Below are positions 4,878-6,583 of a stretch of 6,583 nt of DNA, one piece after another (positions within the stretch are counted from its first letter, which is position 1; each line of letters starts with the position of its first letter). A program made the position numbers and the translations under genes. The stretch lies in assembly GCA_002732845.1 (NCBI GenBank), contig NVSZ01000037.1, positions 11,118-17,700 on the forward strand. The letters are read 5' to 3'. This DNA comes from Rhodospirillaceae bacterium. Lineage in GTDB: Bacteria; Pseudomonadota; Alphaproteobacteria; Rhodospirillales; Magnetovibrionaceae. The notes beneath the pieces are model-generated. The model worked only from the letters and a program-made list of their open reading frames with translations, made no database searches and was not told the origin of the DNA.

Positions 4878-6583
4878 ATGTCTGGCTTTTTTTCAACGGA
4901 ACAGGAGAGGGTTGATACCTCTCCTAAGATATCTGACGAGGTCAAGGAAACCACATGTTATATGTGTGCGTGTCGTTGCGGAATCAGAGTTCACCTGCAC
5001 GATGGTGAAATTCGTTATATCGAAGGTAATCCGGATCATCCGATCAACAAAGGTGTTCTGTGTGCCAAGGGTTCTGGTGGCATTATGCAACACCATGCGC
5101 CATCGCGTTTGCGCAAACCGTTGTTGCGTGTTGGCGAACGCGGTGCGGGTGAGTTTAAAGAAATCGAATGGGAAGAAGCCCTGTCGCTGGCCACCGAATG
5201 GATGGGCGACGTTCGCAAAACCGACCCTAATAAGCTGGCCTTTTTCACCGGGCGCGATCAATCTCAAAGCCTGACCGGGTGGTGGGTAAAACAATTCGGC
5301 ACGCGTAACTTTGCCGCGCACGGCGGTTTTTGTTCGGTTAATATGGCGGCTGCCGGGCTGTACACCATCGGTGGATCTTTTTGGGAATTTGGCGAACCCG
5401 ATTGGGATTTGACCAAATATTTCATTATGTTCGGCGTCGCCGAAGATCACGATTCAAACCCCATTAAGGCTGGTTTGGGTCGTTTGAAAACCCGTTCTGA
5501 TGCAAAATTTGTATCGGTTAACCCTGTGCGTACGGGCTATTCTTCGATTGCCGATGAATGGATTGGCGTTCGTCCGGGTACCGATGGCTTGTTTGTCTTC
5601 TCGCTTATTCACGAATTGCTGAAAGCCGAAAAAATCGATTTTGATTATTTGGTGCGTTACACCAATGCCCATTGGTTGGTGATCGACGATGAAGGTGCTT
5701 CTGATAACGGCCTTTTTGCACGCGATAAAGACGGCAATCCATTGTGCTATGATGGTAAGGCCAAAGCGTTGGGCAATGCCAATTCACCAGATGTTTCCCC
5801 TGTTTTAGCGGGTGATTATAAGCTTGATGACGGACGCAATGCGGTTCCCGCGTTTCAGCTTATGGCGGCGCGCTATATGGATGATGCCTATGACCCAGAC
5901 AGCGTTGCCGGAACAATCGGCATCGAAGCGGCCACCATTCGCCGTATTGCTGCAGAAATGGCCGAAGTGGCGTTTGAGCAAGAAATTGAACTGGACATTG
6001 CGTGGACCGACTGGGCTGGACGCAAACACGATAAAATGATTGGTCGTCCCGTAGCGATGCACGCCATGCGTGGCATTTCGGCGCACTCCAACGGCTTTCA
6101 TACCTGTCGCGGCATTCACCTGTTGCAAATGATTTTGGGAAGCGTTGATGTTCCGGGTGGCTTTCGCCATAAACCTCCGTTCCCCCGTCCGTGTCCTCCG
6201 GGGCCAAAGCCTGCGGGTCACGAAACGGCACCAAATACGCCGTTGACCGGTATGCCGATTGGCTTTCCGACCGAACCTGCGGATTTGTTGGTGAACAAAG
6301 ACGGTTCGCCGCAGCGTGTGGACAAAGCTTACAGTTGGGAATACCCACTTTCGACCCATGGCTTGATGCACATGGTTATTCACAATGTGTGGAAAGGCGA
6401 CCCGCACCCTGTTGATGTGCTGTTTTTGTACATGGCGAACATGAGCTGGAACAGCACCATGAATACGTCGGGAACGATTAAGTATCTGACCGACAAAAAT
6501 GAAGATGGCGAATATAAAATTCCCAAAATTATTTATTCCGATGCCTACCATTCTGAAATGGTCAATTATTCGGATCTGATTTT
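4878..6583 (+). CDS. soeA: SoeA-type molybdopterin sulfite dehydrogenase, catalytic subunit, 5' part (runs off window)
   Basis: 568 codons plus two bases are open to the window edge without a stop. The family has roughly 950-1000 residues, so a bit over half is present. It is the Mo-bisPGD and [4Fe-4S] catalytic subunit of a DMSO-reductase-family enzyme, best matched to SoeA, which oxidizes sulfite to sulfate in the cytoplasm with SoeB and membrane SoeC. The N-terminal iron-sulfur motif is C27-x2-C30-x3-C34-x27-C62, with an extra Cys32. HGGFC152SVN carries the likely molybdenum-ligand cysteine. Later signatures include RGISAHSNGFHTCRG, GSVDVPGG, ANMSWNSTMNTSG and YSDAYHSEM near the edge. The N-terminus (MSGFFSTEQE) has no twin-arginine signal, as expected for SoeA and unlike periplasmic PsrA/PhsA, which are the main alternatives. 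The start at ATG 4878 has AGGGTG 8 bases upstream. soeB and soeC would be expected downstream. Confidence 0.85.
   Translation, partial: MSGFFSTEQERVDTSPKISDEVKETTCYMCACRCGIRVHLHDGEIRYIEGNPDHPINKGVLCAKGSGGIMQHHAPSRLRKPLLRVGERGAGEFKEIEWEEALSLATEWMGDVRKTDPNKLAFFTGRDQSQSLTGWWVKQFGTRNFAAHGGFCSVNMAAAGLYTIGGSFWEFGEPDWDLTKYFIMFGVAEDHDSNPIKAGLGRLKTRSDAKFVSVNPVRTGYSSIADEWIGVRPGTDGLFVFSLIHELLKAEKIDFDYLVRYTNAHWLVIDDEGASDNGLFARDKDGNPLCYDGKAKALGNANSPDVSPVLAGDYKLDDGRNAVPAFQLMAARYMDDAYDPDSVAGTIGIEAATIRRIAAEMAEVAFEQEIELDIAWTDWAGRKHDKMIGRPVAMHAMRGISAHSNGFHTCRGIHLLQMILGSVDVPGGFRHKPPFPRPCPPGPKPAGHETAPNTPLTGMPIGFPTEPADLLVNKDGSPQRVDKAYSWEYPLSTHGLMHMVIHNVWKGDPHPVDVLFLYMANMSWNSTMNTSGTIKYLTDKNEDGEYKIPKIIYSDAYHSEMVNYSDLI

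Noticed and set aside
4867..5274. Plus-strand open frame overlapping the soeA start in another frame
   Set aside because: The frame starting at 4878 gives the iron-sulfur motif and remains open to the window edge, so this is a shadow frame.
5805..6551. Minus-strand open frame (248 codons) opposite soeA
   Set aside because: The + strand carries conserved SoeA signatures throughout this stretch; the antisense product is His/Arg/Asn-rich and resembles no protein.
1..6583. CRISPR array, transposon, tRNA, rRNA or phage genes
   Set aside because: No spaced repeats, terminal inverted repeats with a transposase, or RNA gene signatures were seen on either strand.

Overview
The window looks like part of a dissimilatory sulfur-oxidation locus from a bacterium, probably a proteobacterium. 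Three of the six genes are hallmark enzymes of cytoplasmic sulfite oxidation. They are the 3' part of aprA (APS reductase alpha subunit), a complete sat (dissimilatory-type ATP sulfurylase), and the 5' part of a molybdopterin oxidoreductase best matched to soeA (sulfite-oxidizing subunit of SoeABC). The intermediate G+C, the protein style and the gene mix would fit a Rhodospirillales-like alphaproteobacterium (a marine or magnetotactic sulfur oxidizer). That placement is only an inference; no rRNA or other taxonomic marker is present.

Layout: aprA (1-1365, +, 5' end outside the window) ends at two consecutive hairpins, the second a strong bidirectional terminator (1412-1447). A small two-gene unit follows on the + strand: a 117-aa protein of unknown function (1503-1856) and a divergent SlyD/FKBP-type peptidyl-prolyl isomerase homologue without the metal-binding tail (1877-2386). 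A CpdA-like metallophosphoesterase (2404-3180, -) converges on the SlyD-like gene with a 17-base gap. A 196-base AT-rich intergenic region holds divergent promoter signals and inverted repeats. It is followed by sat (3377-4549, +), which ends at a weak and then a very strong hairpin (4617-4660). A 217-base AT-rich leader with candidate promoters and short direct repeats precedes soeA (4878 to the window edge, +). soeA has no stop codon in the window and is still open at base 6583.

How the genes work together (known pathway, inferred here): AprBA joins sulfite and AMP to form APS, and Sat converts APS and pyrophosphate to sulfate and ATP, conserving energy by substrate-level phosphorylation. 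SoeABC oxidizes sulfite directly to sulfate at the cytoplasmic face of the membrane and passes electrons to quinone. The window therefore carries both known cytoplasmic sulfite-oxidation routes side by side. Each sulfur gene appears to have its own terminator or promoter, which suggests separately controlled transcription units. The 117-aa protein and the SlyD-like protein are candidates for accessory or maturation factors, and this is the least explained part of the window.
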